Origin: Neolentinus lepideus HHB14362 ss-1
Taxonomy: Eukaryota > Basidiomycota > Agaricomycetes > Gloeophyllales > Gloeophyllaceae
DNA: 64,000 nt
Direction of reading: 5' to 3'
Assembly (NCBI GenBank): GCA_001632425.1
Contig: KV425574.1
Span: 377,064 to 441,063, forward strand
The translations under genes and the position numbers were made by a program. Below, piece after piece: positions 20,249 through 32,403 of the stretch (position 1 is the stretch's first letter; the number at the start of each line of letters is the position of its first letter). The notes beneath the pieces were generated by a model, which did not search any database, was not told the DNA's origin, and saw only the letters and a program-made list of their open reading frames with translations.

Positions 20249-22944
20249 ATGCACAATAGGCCCACTGTAGCACCTTCCAAAAACTATCGATTGATATCAA
20301 GCTCGCCGAACAGTCACCGCCAACAATTCGCCCAATATGATCACCGTAAACTCGCGTTCAAGTCTTTCTCCATCTTGCTGGAGATCCCATCAGAGACTCT
20401 CACTCACATTACCTCTTTCCTCGACCCTACCTCCCTCTTCACTCTTGCCGGGACGAATAAGCGCCTGTACGATCACGTAAAGGACGATAATACCTGGCAT
20501 AGAGCGTTCCTCTACCAATTTCTAGGCATTGGGCCTGAGAGTGATCCCCATGATGGCAATAGTCTTATGCTGAGACGTTCTGAGACGTCATGGAGAAAAG
20601 AGTTCGTTGCTCGCTACAATCTGCGACGGTGAGCACAATGAAGTTCGAATTGCGATAGATCTGACTGCCTGCAGGCGCTGGACACGATCCCGAAACACTC
20701 TGATAAGCCATGTTCCGACACATTCAAATATATCGAACGTGCATCTTATGTCCGAGAGCGCTCTGCTCACGTCATCGCTGCAGTATGGTATAGTATCTCG
20801 GTCGATCCCCCTAACTGGGAAGGTTCTCCGAGGATTCCTCGATGCAGGCGGGGTGCTGAACGGCTTAGGCAATGGCAATCCAAACGCGGAATTCTCGCCC
20901 AACGTCACTGCCTGCGCACTCACGTCTGACGGCGGAACGGCGAAGATCGCGTGGGGCTTTACCAATGGAGAGGTAGCAATGACGACAGCTTCCAGTGCGA
21001 TGAATCATGGAAGCAGGGCTGCTGCGAAGTATGCGCGGTGCAAAGTCGGCGAATTGCATGACGGCGTAGTCGACAACGTCATCTGGGACAGCTCGGTGTC
21101 CAGCCGTCCCTTCATCGTTACTGGGTCCTCGGATGGGTGTGTCAAGCTCTGGGACGCGAAGGAGTTCAGGTGCTTGTGGACTTCTGAGAAGCAAGACCTC
21201 TCTGTCCCTGATCCTTGCGTCAAGATCGCGAGTAACGTCGCTCTGGGCGTTGTAGTGTCCCTTGCGAGGAGTGGAGACGTGTTTGTTTGGACAGGAATGA
21301 CATCTCTCTTGGACCAGACACCGAGACCTATCGAGCATATTCGCATCACCCCTCCGGTTAAAACTACTCCAGTGCAAGACTACGACTATAATGTCGTCGC
21401 TGTCGACCCTGTTGTGTCTGAAGCTTCAGCCGGATTCTCGATTCTATTATCCCGCGATGCAAGTCCGTCATTTCACCGCATAAATGTAGGGGCCAAAAAC
21501 GGCCGAACAGAGTGGGTGACATTCGGCGATGCGACCACTGGATCCATACGTTGCATTTACCCTTCGTTCGCAGCCAAAGCTGAGGAGTCCAGTTTCGTCA
21601 TAGTGGGCGACGATCTAGGATACATCCGGATCTACGATTGGAATTTCTCATCGTCCTCGTCTGCCATCCCAGCTTACAAGCAATTCGAAGCGCACGACGA
21701 TGGACCAATTGCGGCCATATCATGGAACACCGTCGTGCTTGCGACAGGCTCGTCCAGAGGCGCCCTGAAGATATGGGATTCCTTAACATTTGAATGTCTG
21801 CGCACAATCGTTTCTGCGTCCCCGCGGGGGATTGCGGAAGCGGTTAATCAGATTGTTCTCTTGAGAGATATGGTGGTAGCGAGTATCGCGTCCAGAGTCG
21901 TGGCGCTGAAGGTAGACCGTATTGGTCGCGATGATAAGTCGAAGGGAAAGAAAACTAATAGGGCTGGCAAGAGAGGCGACACTGCTAAATGGCATAGTGA
22001 GTTTTCCTTCAATTATATCTTGCATCGGTTCTTGACTGAACGGATCTTCATCAGAGCAATTAGAATTGTACCGTGATATCGAGGAGTCCCGGCAAGCTCA
22101 AACACAGGAACAGTCTTACGTGCAATCTGTTCTTGGGCGGGAACGGGCCCAGCGTACTACCCTGGAAGGAATGGGCCTCAGCGAGGCAGAAGCAGTGGAG
22201 TACATTCTCATGCTGAGTCGTGATGAGGAAGAGCGTCGCCTCCTTAGCAGCGCGTCTCAGTCTCCGCTGCAGCTTCCTGTCGTCGAAGACGAAGGAGTGT
22301 TCCAGGGCGACTTTGACGACTTGGCGCCAGGGCCTTCATCTTCACGCGTTGAAGTCCCTGTCGCTCCTGTGCGGCGGGCTCCATACTCGCCTTCGCCCCC
22401 TTCTTCATATGTTAATGTGAACGGTCGTTCCTTGCCGCGGACTTCGCCGTCTCCTTCGAATCACAAGATCCAGGTTTCGCCCAGATTCCGACCTGAGCCG
22501 ATGGAGGCAGGGCCTAGTATAACTCCCTTGAATATCGAAGGGGGTTCCGTGTCCCTCCCAGTTCGTATCCCGGCTATATCAGACGCAGGGCATTTCCCGA
22601 GCATCAGCCCGAGTCCGTCGTCCACCGGTACTTCAGTCCCGAGCGTCTCAGGCTCGATTTCGAGGACGACGAGCTTGGGCAGTCCAGACTCGCGGAGGAA
22701 TGCTTGGGCGACTCCGTTGTCGCGTTCCGTGTCGTCTTCGGATGCGGTGCCGTCGCCTGGATCCTCTCCTCGAGTGGCGAGAGTGCAGTCCTCTGGACAG
22801 TCTCTTTTGTCAGCTGATCTGGCACGACATGGGAATATTAGGAGAAATTCTCCTGTTGAATATGATGAAGATGAAGATGAAGAATTGAGGCTTGCTATAG
22901 AGTTGAGTTTGGCGGAAGCACGTAGTCGAGGAGAAGAACTGTGA
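20249..22944 (+). CDS. UFO1: F-box / WD40 / UIM protein, UFO1-like SCF substrate receptor
   Basis: Three exons (20249-20628, 20675-21996, 22055-22944) join in frame to 863 residues. Residues 40-100 are an F-box (LLEIPSETLTHITSFLDPTS, then NTWHRAFLYQF). The middle has WD40 blades such as FIVTGSSDGCVKLWDAKEFR, SFVIVGDDLGYIRIYDW and VVLATGSSRGALKIWDSLTF. A coiled segment (LYRDIEESRQAQTQEQ) follows, then a long Ser/Pro-rich tail. The protein ends with a ubiquitin-interacting motif, DEDEELRLAIELSLAEA. The F-box, WD40 and UIM combination is that of yeast Ufo1, which targets proteins such as Ho for SCF-dependent ubiquitination. It is convergent with the pseudouridine synthase gene 210 bp downstream. 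Target unknown here. Confidence 0.82.
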
Positions 22945-23154
22945 AATGGACGGAGGAGCTGATACCGATGATTTTTTTTCTGAGTATGACTCGGAACGTG
23001 TCTACGTTTCTGTTCATGCTTATGCTCCTTCATCTTTCTGATTAACTTGACTTTTAGACTTTCTGATAACGTGTAGAAGATATGTCTGGCAATTATAGAC
23101 CAAATATTATGTGATTGTCGTGCACTTCCTTCCTCACTCAGCTCATGCCCGAGA

Positions 23155-24381
23155 TTATGGCGCTGCCCACCATTGACCTTGTAAATCAGCAAGTTCTTCC
23201 TCCGTAATCTCCTTGTCGTCACTGTATACGCCACCGTCAACTTCCTTGTCCTCCGGATAGATCTTCAATGCCTGACATAATTCCCGGAAGTCACTCGGTA
23301 CTGGGGCGGTCAAGCCAAAGCGATATCGCTTGTTAGGGCCCTGGGAGCGGTACCTCTTCTCCGGGTTGAGTGATATGTTAGAAAAATCTTCACAGCAGAA
23401 CTCACGAAGAAGGACAGTCGCGATGAATGCAGAAATAGTCGATTTTGCGGTATATCGATCACAGCCTCTGTCTTTGAGTGTGCCGTGTCACCAAGGATGG
23501 GTGCTGACAATGGATTAGTTATATGTCAGATAGTGTAGAAGCAATGTTACCTTTGAGGACTTCCGCCAGATGCACTCGGAGCTGGTGCTTCAAACCTGTA
23601 AGCAGTCTGAGCCTCAGTAAGGATATCGGCGCTCGCGTCTATACATGTCAAGAGGTCAATTAGCAATATGGTGTGGTATGCAGCAGTGTTTAATACCGAC
23701 GAAGCAACCAGCTCCCAGTCCGTCGCGGCAGGTTTGCCCGCACGTTCTGGGACTATGAGTGCATTGCCATGATCATATTTAATATAATTTCGTATTTGTC
23801 CGCTTCGTGCTGGAAACGTTTGTCGTCCACCGCGGACTAAAGCCAAATAGATCTTTTCAATTGTTCGGTTTTGAAATTGGGAAGAGAGATCACGGGCCGT
23901 CCGATCTGTTCTTGCAAGAATTAGAGAGCCCGTAGTATACTAATACGACAAGGCAAGAATCAGGATTATGTGCTTGCAGAACAGACAAATCTTCATCTAC
24001 TTTGTCGAGACGGTGCACGGGATAGAGAGGCGATGACATTCCGAGCGCATCCTTGAGCCCTAATAGAGAATTCAGATCATAAGTATCTGTGATATGAATT
24101 TGCATTGGGTTATTCGAACGGACCTTGGAGTAGCGAGTAGAAGGAGAGATCCTCCATCTGAGCGCAGCAAATTTATAAATTCCATAGTCATGTCTAGATC
24201 TCCTGCAGAGGACAGGACATACCGATCTGTGCTTCTCGACGCGAGAGTTGCACTGGCATACAAGGCCACTGGGTTTGTTAAGGATTATCACGCCTTTGTC
24301 TACGTATATGACATGTTTCATGGGATCAGATACCCTGGTAGCCAGCGAATGGCGTAACACTGGAGGTCCGCGTCGCGACAT
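23155..24381 (-). CDS. RluA-family RNA pseudouridine synthase
   Basis: Isomerises uridine to pseudouridine in rRNA or tRNA, possibly in mitochondria. ATG 24381 leads to a short basic N-terminus, then HVIYVDKGVIILNKPSGLVC, the usual entry to the catalytic domain. The catalytic motif is LYPVHRLDK near 23990-24020, with the essential Asp in HRLD. It is joined over an intron of about 55 nt to TTGSLILARTDRTARDLS, then RTIEKIYLALVRGG. C-terminal exons read KRYRFGLTAPVPSDFRELCQ and end ADLQGQWWAAP at 23155. The exon link between 24240 and 24080 is unclear: two frames both look coding (one with LDMTMEFINLLRSDGG) and no canonical splice joins them cleanly, so one exon boundary is uncertain or the gene is damaged there. 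Confidence 0.78.
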
Positions 24382-26569
24382 GTTCCCAATGAGACAAGAT
24401 GGAAATCATCCCTTTTGTCCGGGACCGGACGTGCACTTGCTCAGTGTAAAAGGAAGGGCAAGCTCTTATATTGTGACATCCGATCACGATGTCTCTATTT
24501 CAGTCACGTCACCTTTGCGACGACATGTAGTGGTGCAGACAAAACTTGCGCCGCCACGATGGTGCGATCCCACTGTGTCATGATTCGTGATGATGACATC
24601 AAAGACATAGGATACGAAAGAGAAACATATATGCGGACGATAATTACACAGAACATCGAAAACATTAACAAAGTGAACGAAGGCACTTAAACAAAAATGG
24701 CGCAAAACTTGGTGTGCTAGGGGATGGGGTTTACACCCCAAGACACGTCGGACATTTTGTTCTGAACATATTCTGGCGCTTCTGGTTATCCCTTTTCAGC
24801 TGAATAAGGGTGGGTGTTGATCACAATGATCGTCAAAAAATGGCCTGAGACGCACGGTAGGGCAGCCACAATCTCTAGCTGTCTTGTGCTTGTGTGACTG
24901 ACTGGTCTTGCAGGTCTCTGACCCACAGTCCGTCTTGTCTCCGGTATAATAGATATTTACCCAGTGCTGCAGGCAAGACAATTTAGCGACAATGACCAAA
25001 GTGGTTTACATAGACCCGCACTTGACATCCAGAGTAATAATCAGCGACTCTGTCATATATTCATGATTGGTCAGTCAGACCGATCGGGGCGATCACACAG
25101 ATACCAATAGGACAGAGGATTCAGACAGTGAGGATAGAATACTTACACGTCATAGATGCACATTGCGGACGATTAGATACTGGTTGAGAATGACAGATAG
25201 GACTGTGGCAGCTAAGATTTGTTGATCGATCTCGTTAGGCGCACTTTGAAAGGGAGATGGTCACGATTGACGCAGAAAGTAGAGCAAGGGGGGTGTCTTG
25301 TGGCCTATAGAATACCCAAATTTATAAAGATTGCGCCACGGAGTGCGAAGGAAGATAGTCGAGCTATGCAAAAGTAGAGGGCAGTACTTCAGTTGCTGAT
25401 GTTGGGGGAGGAAAGCAATGCACCGAGACGCTTCTCTTCCTGAGCCGGGTAGAGTGGTAGTGATATCTCGATAACGGACGGAGCCAACAGCCTGTGAACT
25501 CGTTGGAAAGAACGACGGTTTATATTCAAGTTGCTGGGCACCGACCATCCGACGTGCAGCTTGGCGAGGCCGCCCTCGCCGGCACCAGCTGGATGGAGGT
25601 CACAACACTCTGTTTGAGTATTCCATACCGGGGATGGTAGGTTTTTTCTTCGGACATGTCTCGAGGTTTCTGGATAGCCACACGTGTACAGGCTATAATT
25701 GTATTGACTTGGGTGAAGTGTATGAGCCGACACAAGAGCATCTACCCCTTGACTCATCGGATCGGCACTACTCGGCGTCCCGTATATGCAAAGAACCTGC
25801 GAATACATCGACCCGGTGACGTGAGTTCTTCAAGTTAGAAGAATCGCAGCAACAGCGCATTATGAGCTCATGCAAAACGTATCGGTCGTTCTCCTGTGGA
25901 CATCGTCTTCCTGAAATCTTCTGACCTATGTCAGTAAGTCCTAATAGACAGCATTGGGAAGGGGAGCGCCGGCACACAGCAACTTTGAAGAGTTGCCTGA
26001 TAAGGTGCACGCCCATTCTTCCGTTCTGCTCCGGAGATCCCGGCTCGAGTCGGAGTGACTCCTTGACTTCAGCATCCTAGGAATTACAGCTTCCGGCACT
26101 CGTCAACGTTTCAACGCTTACGTGCACAATCAGCTAAATAGTGGAGTCGTCGGCACAAGACCTGAGTAGAACCTTTCTACTTATCCGCATTTTACGATAC
26201 TTGGATCAGTTAGACACAGCATAAGCACGGTTCCTGATAAGGAAGCAGATCCGCCATTCGTCTCCGAGATTTAGATGCTAACGTGTGTGATCGACTAAGG
26301 AATGTCAAATTGAAAAACCCACGCAGTAGAAGTGATCAACGTTAAATTATTTAACATAATGTAAATCGTAATTCTGTTGTACAACGAAGTCAGAGGAAGG
26401 AATAAATTACCACAGATGAGAAGACGAAAACGCTCTAAAGGCCGTGATTATAAATACAATAGTACTTGGAACGTGAAAAAGAGAATGACAGGAGGTAACA
26501 TCGGAAATGGCAATGAAAACGTGAGAAGTAGAGGAGACGGTGCAAGACAGAATACGTGGTCTCCCATGA
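24382..26569. other. Intergenic, 2.2 kb
   Basis: No frame here shows a family motif. On the minus strand at 25389-25808 three overlapping frames are all open for 70-140 codons, which looks like chance in a balanced-composition stretch. It includes the upstream region of the pseudouridine synthase and the 3' flank of the small membrane protein. The last 250 bp before 26569 are A-rich. Confidence 0.4.
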
Positions 26570-27194
26570 TCAATTCCTCTCAACGAGCAAGACGACCATC
26601 ACAATCAATCCGGCGATGACCAGCAACGCGGATAACGCCCACAGGCAACGTCTAGCCCATTTGACCTCTGCTTTCCGCGCCTCCAGGAGAAGGCGGCTAC
26701 ACTCTTCGGGCGTCTTCCCTGCCTCCCACTCAGGTGTTGGGCGTAGTTGGGTGCACAATATGAATATGCCCACGAGCCAGATAGGAGGAAACACTGTTGT
26801 GGTTGCGCCACAGATTAGGTGGTGAAAGGGTATGAGTGGCGCAAGGTTACGTACGGAAGCCATATAGGAATATGGACTTCACCCGTGTGGCAGGTTCATC
26901 ATCAGTACTGCACGAGGGGGCTGCATCCCGTTCAGTTCTTCCAGCTGATGATGAATCGTCACGTACGTATCCCTGCGGCCCCTTTGGTTTCCCGCCCAAG
27001 AATTCCGTGATCAGGTCATCCTGATGGTGGAGCGGGTGCTTGTACACCATGGGCGGCGCACCCATGCTCCTAGCTTGGGAGACGCCCAGTGTCGAGTAGG
27101 GATGAGCGAGCGTTTGATCGCGACGCTGGGGTGCTGGCTGAACATCGCGTCGGAACACATTCTTGATTCTGGAGCCGATCTCGAATTTTGCCAT
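26570..27194 (-). CDS. Small two-helix membrane protein, hypothetical
   Basis: Two exons (27194-26855 and 26793-26570) are joined at a perfect GTACGT donor and a CAACAG acceptor, giving 187 residues. The join restores a continuous membrane segment, VKSIFLYGFLFPPIWLVGIF. A second helix, LWALSALLVIAGLIVMVVLL, lies just before the C-terminus. Between them is a charged loop with EWEAGKTPEECSRLLLEARK. The N-terminal 115 residues are hydrophilic and Pro/Ser-rich and probably cytosolic. The arrangement of YGF-FPP helix, charged loop and second helix recurs in unnamed basidiomycete membrane proteins. Function unknown. Confidence 0.7.
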
Positions 27195-28115
27195 TGCAAT
27201 AGCCTCTCAAAGAGAAAGAAGGATGGCGTAGCAGTGATGAGTGACTCTGACAGAGAAAACAGGGCTGCTTTGCGCTGCAATGCATGGCTAGCAACTGCGT
27301 GTATAAGTAGAGTACCTTTGACAATAAGAGAGGCTCTGAGACTGAGACCAAACCACGTGCCGATCAAAAGTGAACCTAATTTGGATATCTGATGGGACCC
27401 ACAACATTGAAGACAATAACGAACGAAGAAGCGTGTAAGCCACCGTGTCTAAATCTGAGCGCCAGATCCGGGTGACAGCCACAACAACTGTTGCTTCTAA
27501 ACAATAGTTATGCCACGCGAGACGGCTAAGACTTCAATCAAAGCACCCTGCGCTCGCCCATGCTTCACGTTTGGCACCAGGTTTAGTCTGCGAAGCTCCC
27601 AGCAGTGAGGGCTTCTCAAGTGCTGATTGTTTACATCGGTCCTGAGTCCGTAAATCGTAATTGTTTCGAGCATCGAAGATAGGGGGTAAGCCCGACGATC
27701 TTGTCGCGAAGCCATTATCTAGCGAGATATCCGAGTCCGCCAACCGCAAGACGTAACTGAGGTGTTGCCCGGCGATTTGTCTTCAGTTGTAATCCTCGTT
27801 TTGTTGCAGGTCCAGAGATCAGTATAGGACGAAATACTCCGACTACGTCTAGCAGAGTACATGGCGCGCGCTGATCAAGAAAGATTGCTAGCGTACACCA
27901 TAACATCACAGTCACGATGTCACGTCTCGGTATGACCTCTTCTACGACTGGTCGAGTTTCTGCGTTATGGTTAGTTAGCTGAGTCCGGAACAATCTCGAG
28001 GTTGTGAATTCTGCGGGAAATATAACAGTGCTCTCCCTTGAGATCTCTACAGGAAACGGTGTCAGGTCCAAATTTTGTGTTCAAATCCGCAGATTCTTGT
28101 CCGAGTCGGGGAACC
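27195..28115. other. Intergenic
   Basis: About 920 bp between divergent small genes. No frame with family resemblance; presumed promoters for both. Confidence 0.4.
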
Positions 28116-28404
28116 ATGCATATGAGCGCACAGGACTTTATTTCTAGTGCATCTGCAGAACGTCTTGCTCTTCTAACCATTTCTCAGAATTACGATGCAA
28201 CTAAGCTGAAAGTCAGCGCGATGCAAAAGTTGAAGTCGGCGGCGTAAGTGTCCCCACTGGTGTTTTCCGTCTATCATAACAAGACCGCACTAATGAAAGT
28301 GCAGATATTGTCAACTGGCTCATTATGGTTTCGCGAGAAAGGGGAAGGAACATGAGAGCCCGGAAACAAGTGAGAAATCGTCTGTTGACGCTCGTCAAGA
28401 CTGA
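28116..28404 (+). CDS. Small hypothetical protein, two exons, 75 residues
   Basis: Exon 1 (28116-28243) starts at ATG in the context GGAACCATGC and reads MHMSAQDFISSASAERLALL, then NYDATKLKVSAMQKLKSAA. A canonical intron (28244-28304, donor GTAAGT, branch CACTAATG, acceptor GTGCAG) joins it in frame to YCQLAHYGFARKGKEHESPE and ends at a TGA. The good splice sites, the preserved frame and the shared alpha-helical, basic character suggest a true gene rather than chance. I do not recognise the family. Additional upstream exons cannot be excluded. Confidence 0.45.
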
Positions 28405-28779
28405 AGGCCTTGCTTATCTTTGACGTTATTGCTCAGATTTTCCATTACTAATCAAGACCAATTGCAGCGACATGACAGTAATGGCTTCCATCTGTACCAG
28501 CAATCATCTTCAGCGTACTCTACAGCGCTCTGGTCAATATATTTCTGATTATTTGAATTTAAGTGGCTCCGGGAAAACGGTCCGAAATATTTGCCGGCAG
28601 TTGCCATCATGTTTTCCTGTGACTGCGACTTCCGCGCAATGCGCATCCAGCCTTTGGTGAACCAAACCCGTGTAGACTGTCGCAAGTCAGTGAAACACGC
28701 TATTTACACGCACGACTTCGCTACCTGTCTGTGATATAGGAGGATCATTGGCAGGACTGATAGGGAACGCACTAGTCTC
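28405..28779. other. Intergenic, promoter of the F-box gene
   Basis: About 375 bp separate the small gene from the F-box gene on the same strand. Nothing specific recognised. Confidence 0.4.
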
Positions 28780-30336
28780 ATGTCCGGAGTACCCCCAAAC
28801 GCTCACGCATCGGCTCTGGAACCTCTGGCGGACGGCAATGGCATTTCCAGGAATGCTGACAGTGATGGTATTTCATCAATAAATCGTCTTCCTCCAGAAC
28901 TTCTGGCAGTTATATTGTCTTTCGTCGCCGAGGACGAGAAAGATGTTGTATTTTGCGACACCACCAAAGTATCACACGTATGCCGCTACTGGAGGGATGC
29001 AGCTCTTGGGGAATCAACCTTATGGAGGACTCTTCGCTACACTCCTCCGTTCTGGACTTCGCTTCTCCTGGAACGCTCGAGAGCGGCACCCCTCCGCGCA
29101 TCATTTGTGCTCGACAGTGCCGATGCATTAGAGAGCGCTCATCAGGTCATGCAGCACTTCCACCGGGTTGCGGAACTCAGTCTGACAGGAATGAGCAACG
29201 AAATCGATGAAGTTCTAGGTGAACTTCCCGAAGCAGCCTCGTTCTTGGAGAGCTGGGACATGACGAAGAAGCTCAATCACGAATTGCCACCTCCCGCCAC
29301 TCGCTTTTTCCACGTTCGAGCACCTCGTCTGCGGCACTTTACTCTCCGCGGATTCGCATGCGACTGGACCTCCTCTTTATTCCGCGGGCTGACCAGCTTG
29401 AGTGTTCACAACGCCATGCGGAACACGAAGACATCCCCTGAGACTGTCCTGCGCATTCTCTCAATGTCCCCCAAATTGACGGAACTTGCGCTACGAGGCA
29501 TCTTTGACGAGAATGAAGTGCACGAAATTAGGGACCCTTCATTGAATAAAGTCGAGCTTCCTCTCCTCAGCAGCCTATTCGTTGGAGAAGCTCACCGCGC
29601 GTCCGGTATTAACCAGATGATCATGTTGGAACATTTATCATTCTCGGCCACAGCTGCTATCGTCGTATATTGTCGAGCCTCGAGTGTTCGAGACTTCAGC
29701 CGTCTCTTCGGGTTCCTTGGATCTGTCATGGGCAAGCACAATGCAATCACGACTAGAAGCGTAGGCTTGACATTGAGTGGGCATGCCATTATGTTTGAGG
29801 GACTGAGGAGCACGCAAGGAGAACGATCGCACCTTTATTTGTCTTTGCAATGTGCGCAACCCCGTGGTAGCCTCGAGCTCGCGAGAGCACTGTGCCAGAT
29901 GCTACCCCTGACGGACGTAGAGAGACTGCATATTCCGGGATTTATCCTGGGTGAAGCGAAGAAACCGACTTGGTCACAGTTACTCGGATACTTTCCAGGA
30001 GTGCAGATACTGGAGATGGGTTTCCTTCCCAGAGCCATTGCCATGGTCCTGGGCGAAGTGTCTAGCGACGGAAATGATCCCGTGGTATTGCCTGGACTGC
30101 AAACATTAGTGATAGACAGCGGCGAACATTCTTTCAAAGACGACATGGTACTCGATCTCTTACTTGGATCTTTGTTGACACGTGTTCAGGTCCATTTCCC
30201 GTTGAGTCGTCTCGAGATTCACGACTTCGTACCGTCAGTCGACCCACGGCTGGACCGACTGCAGAGTCTTGTGTCCAGACTTGTTATTGCGCGAGTAGGA
30301 ATGGACCACCTGAATACTGATCTTGTGTATAGCTAA
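28780..30336 (+). CDS. F-box domain protein of the large mushroom-fungus family
   Basis: A single uninterrupted exon of 518 codons. Residues 33-80 form the F-box: SSINRLPPELLAVILSFVAE, then VSHVCRYWRDAALGESTLWR, the form found in hundreds of Agaricomycete F-box proteins. The rest is a leucine-rich, divergent repeat region (HVRAPRLRHFTLRGFACDWT, SLSVHNAMRN, KLTELALRGIF, LPGLQTLVIDSGEHSF) expected to form a substrate-binding solenoid. Such proteins recruit targets to SCF ubiquitin ligases; the target is unknown. The gene is intronless, unlike its neighbours, which is common in this expanded family. It converges on another F-box/LRR gene with only about 120 bp between stop codons. Confidence 0.85.
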   Translation: MSGVPPNAHASALEPLADGNGISRNADSDGISSINRLPPELLAVILSFVAEDEKDVVFCDTTKVSHVCRYWRDAALGESTLWRTLRYTPPFWTSLLLERSRAAPLRASFVLDSADALESAHQVMQHFHRVAELSLTGMSNEIDEVLGELPEAASFLESWDMTKKLNHELPPPATRFFHVRAPRLRHFTLRGFACDWTSSLFRGLTSLSVHNAMRNTKTSPETVLRILSMSPKLTELALRGIFDENEVHEIRDPSLNKVELPLLSSLFVGEAHRASGINQMIMLEHLSFSATAAIVVYCRASSVRDFSRLFGFLGSVMGKHNAITTRSVGLTLSGHAIMFEGLRSTQGERSHLYLSLQCAQPRGSLELARALCQMLPLTDVERLHIPGFILGEAKKPTWSQLLGYFPGVQILEMGFLPRAIAMVLGEVSSDGNDPVVLPGLQTLVIDSGEHSFKDDMVLDLLLGSLLTRVQVHFPLSRLEIHDFVPSVDPRLDRLQSLVSRLVIARVGMDHLNTDLVYS

Positions 30337-30455
30337 TGTATTCGATGTATCGTCTCAGTTTTTGTTCTAGCACTAAACGAGAACCAGTTGAACTTCAACT
30401 GGTGTCTACAGATATGTCAATACTATGAAACTGCTCTATATGCGCACCCTGACGA

Positions 30456-32403
30456 TTACTCCCATACTACATCACTCCGCTGCATTTCTGTCACGACTCT
30501 GCACGGTCTGCAACCTTCGTTCTCCATGGCCAACGCCTCGGCGGGTGGCGGCATCCATGCTATCTAGGATAATATAAACACGAGAGCATGCACATGAAAC
30601 TGACTACTCACTTCCCATTCCCGATCATTGATACCTAACCAAGACAACTCGCTAGGAAGCTGCTGCACCAGGTTTTGTATTGAGACCTGCGCATCATGCG
30701 GAAGCTCCAGATTACGTCCGTGTTGTTCCAGCAGCATGTTCAATCGTGTCCTCCTAACCCCGATCACTCTCACCCGGAGATGCTTCAATTTCGACAATGG
30801 CGCCACCAGCTGTGGTAACAGCTTGATGCTCGACTTGCCAGCTCCGACTTCTAGATGTTCTATTCCCGAAGTTGTCGCTTCACAAAGCCGAGTCAGGTCT
30901 CGCGCTTTTATCACGAAATCGATTATTTTCAGCACTTTCAGCGCATGTCGTGACGTGGCAAGATGAGCAAACAAAGAAGTAAGAGATGGAGAGGGGTCGC
31001 GATAAGACCTGAATGAGGCCTGGCTCCACAAAGGATGCGCGGAGGAGAGACAGAGCCCTGTCCTGCGATCGTAGCGCTCTCTACGAAGCTCAAGTTCTTC
31101 GAGGAAGTGAGAATTGCGGATGATCCTCCGCACGAACTTTGAAAAGAAATTAGCTTCGCGGACGGTGCTGATCGGAGGACCGGTATGAATTATTCGGAGT
31201 GCACGCAGATGAGCGAGACTCGGCGTGACGGCAGGGACGTTGAGTTGCTACACACATTACATCCAAGTTGGTCAGCGTCACTAAAGTAGTGAAAAAGCTT
31301 GACACCAGACGCACGAGATAGTAGGTTACTGTTAGTTCTTTCAATTCTTGGAGCTGGTTGAGCGCCATGAATAAATTGGTATCAGTAAGCGAGTAAGAAA
31401 GACCCAAGGCCAATTCCTGTATTCGGACAGCGGATAGAGTCGATACCAGTGACGATAACATAGTCGGCGTCACCGGTCCTGCATTGTCCTGAGCAGCATA
31501 TCAAGATCAGTTGTATCAACGCCTTGAAGACTTACAATCAGCGAGATCCTCTTGAGCGTTCCCAATTTGTTGATCCAGGTGGATAAGTTGGATAACAGTA
31601 TTGTCTTAGGGTTATGGATGATTAGGCTCTCCAAGCTCGTGGGGGCAATGTCCATCAGCAATTCTGCACTAGATTTGTCTCGTTGGACAGTATCCTGAAC
31701 CTCGGATGCCTCGTCTTCTTCGGCGATGGAGTGTATGCCGCCAATGGCAGAAGGCAAACCATACTCCGGTTCTGCAAAGCAAGCCTCCCAGACTTCCAGC
31801 ACGCTTAGTGTGTCGTTGGTGACTTGGGGGGAGTTTGCCAATAGACTCAGGAATGTCTTGACATCATCGGATACCTCTGGACTAAGTGACAAACTCCGGA
31901 GTGACGGAAATGTTTGGATTGCCTCGTATACTTGAGGAAATGCCAGCTCTACGAAAGACACAGGAAATTAGTTACGGATCACAATCTTCCAGCACGAAGG
32001 CGTACCAGAGACATACAGATGCTTGACATACGGCGCATTTTCGGGCAGTAGAGATGATCGAAGATGACGCTTTGCACCATGTCATTGATATAATATGAAG
32101 GTATACAGTGACTGTATCACTGCTTCCACTGACCTCTGCGTCGATTCGTAGATTCGATTGGCGGCTTGGGATCCGTCGAAACTTCAAGGCCCTGCGGCGA
32201 CCACCACCACCGATGAACGCCACGTGACGGTAGAGATATGTCTTGGAACATGCGTTAAAGGCTCTGTTTACCAGAGCGCAGGATAGGATCGAAGGGTAGT
32301 CGTTGACGACAAATAAGTGGTGTAGCACATGCAGGAGGATATCAGGTGAAGTAAGGCTGGCCGAAACCGAGGTCATAGGGACTGGATCCAGTTCTGAAAT
32401 CAT
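30456..32403 (-). CDS. F-box-like / leucine-rich protein
   Basis: Multi-exon gene starting at ATG 32403. The N-terminal exon has TSPDILLHVLHHLFVVNDYP and SILSCALVNRAFNACSKTYL, a degenerate F-box as in many basidiomycete proteins. Later exons are leucine-rich: FPQVYEAIQTFPSLRSLSLS, PTSLESLIIHNPKTI, LSALVSTLSAVRIQELALGL-like segments, LQELKELTVTYYLVRLVSS and PLSKLKHLRVRVIGVRR. A last exon joined after NDREWE reads IAWMPPPAEALAMENEG and stops at 30456. Around five introns of 50-75 nt; some joins are approximate. Probable SCF adaptor; target unknown. Confidence 0.68.

Noticed and set aside
22461..23240. 259-codon minus-strand frame opposite the UFO1-like gene
   Set aside because: It is the antisense of the Ser/Pro-rich tail. 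Only the part above 23155 belongs to the pseudouridine synthase's last exon.
25261..25808. Three overlapping minus-strand frames of 71-139 codons
   Set aside because: All three phases are open at once with no conserved motif and no splice pattern that favours one, so they are chance frames.
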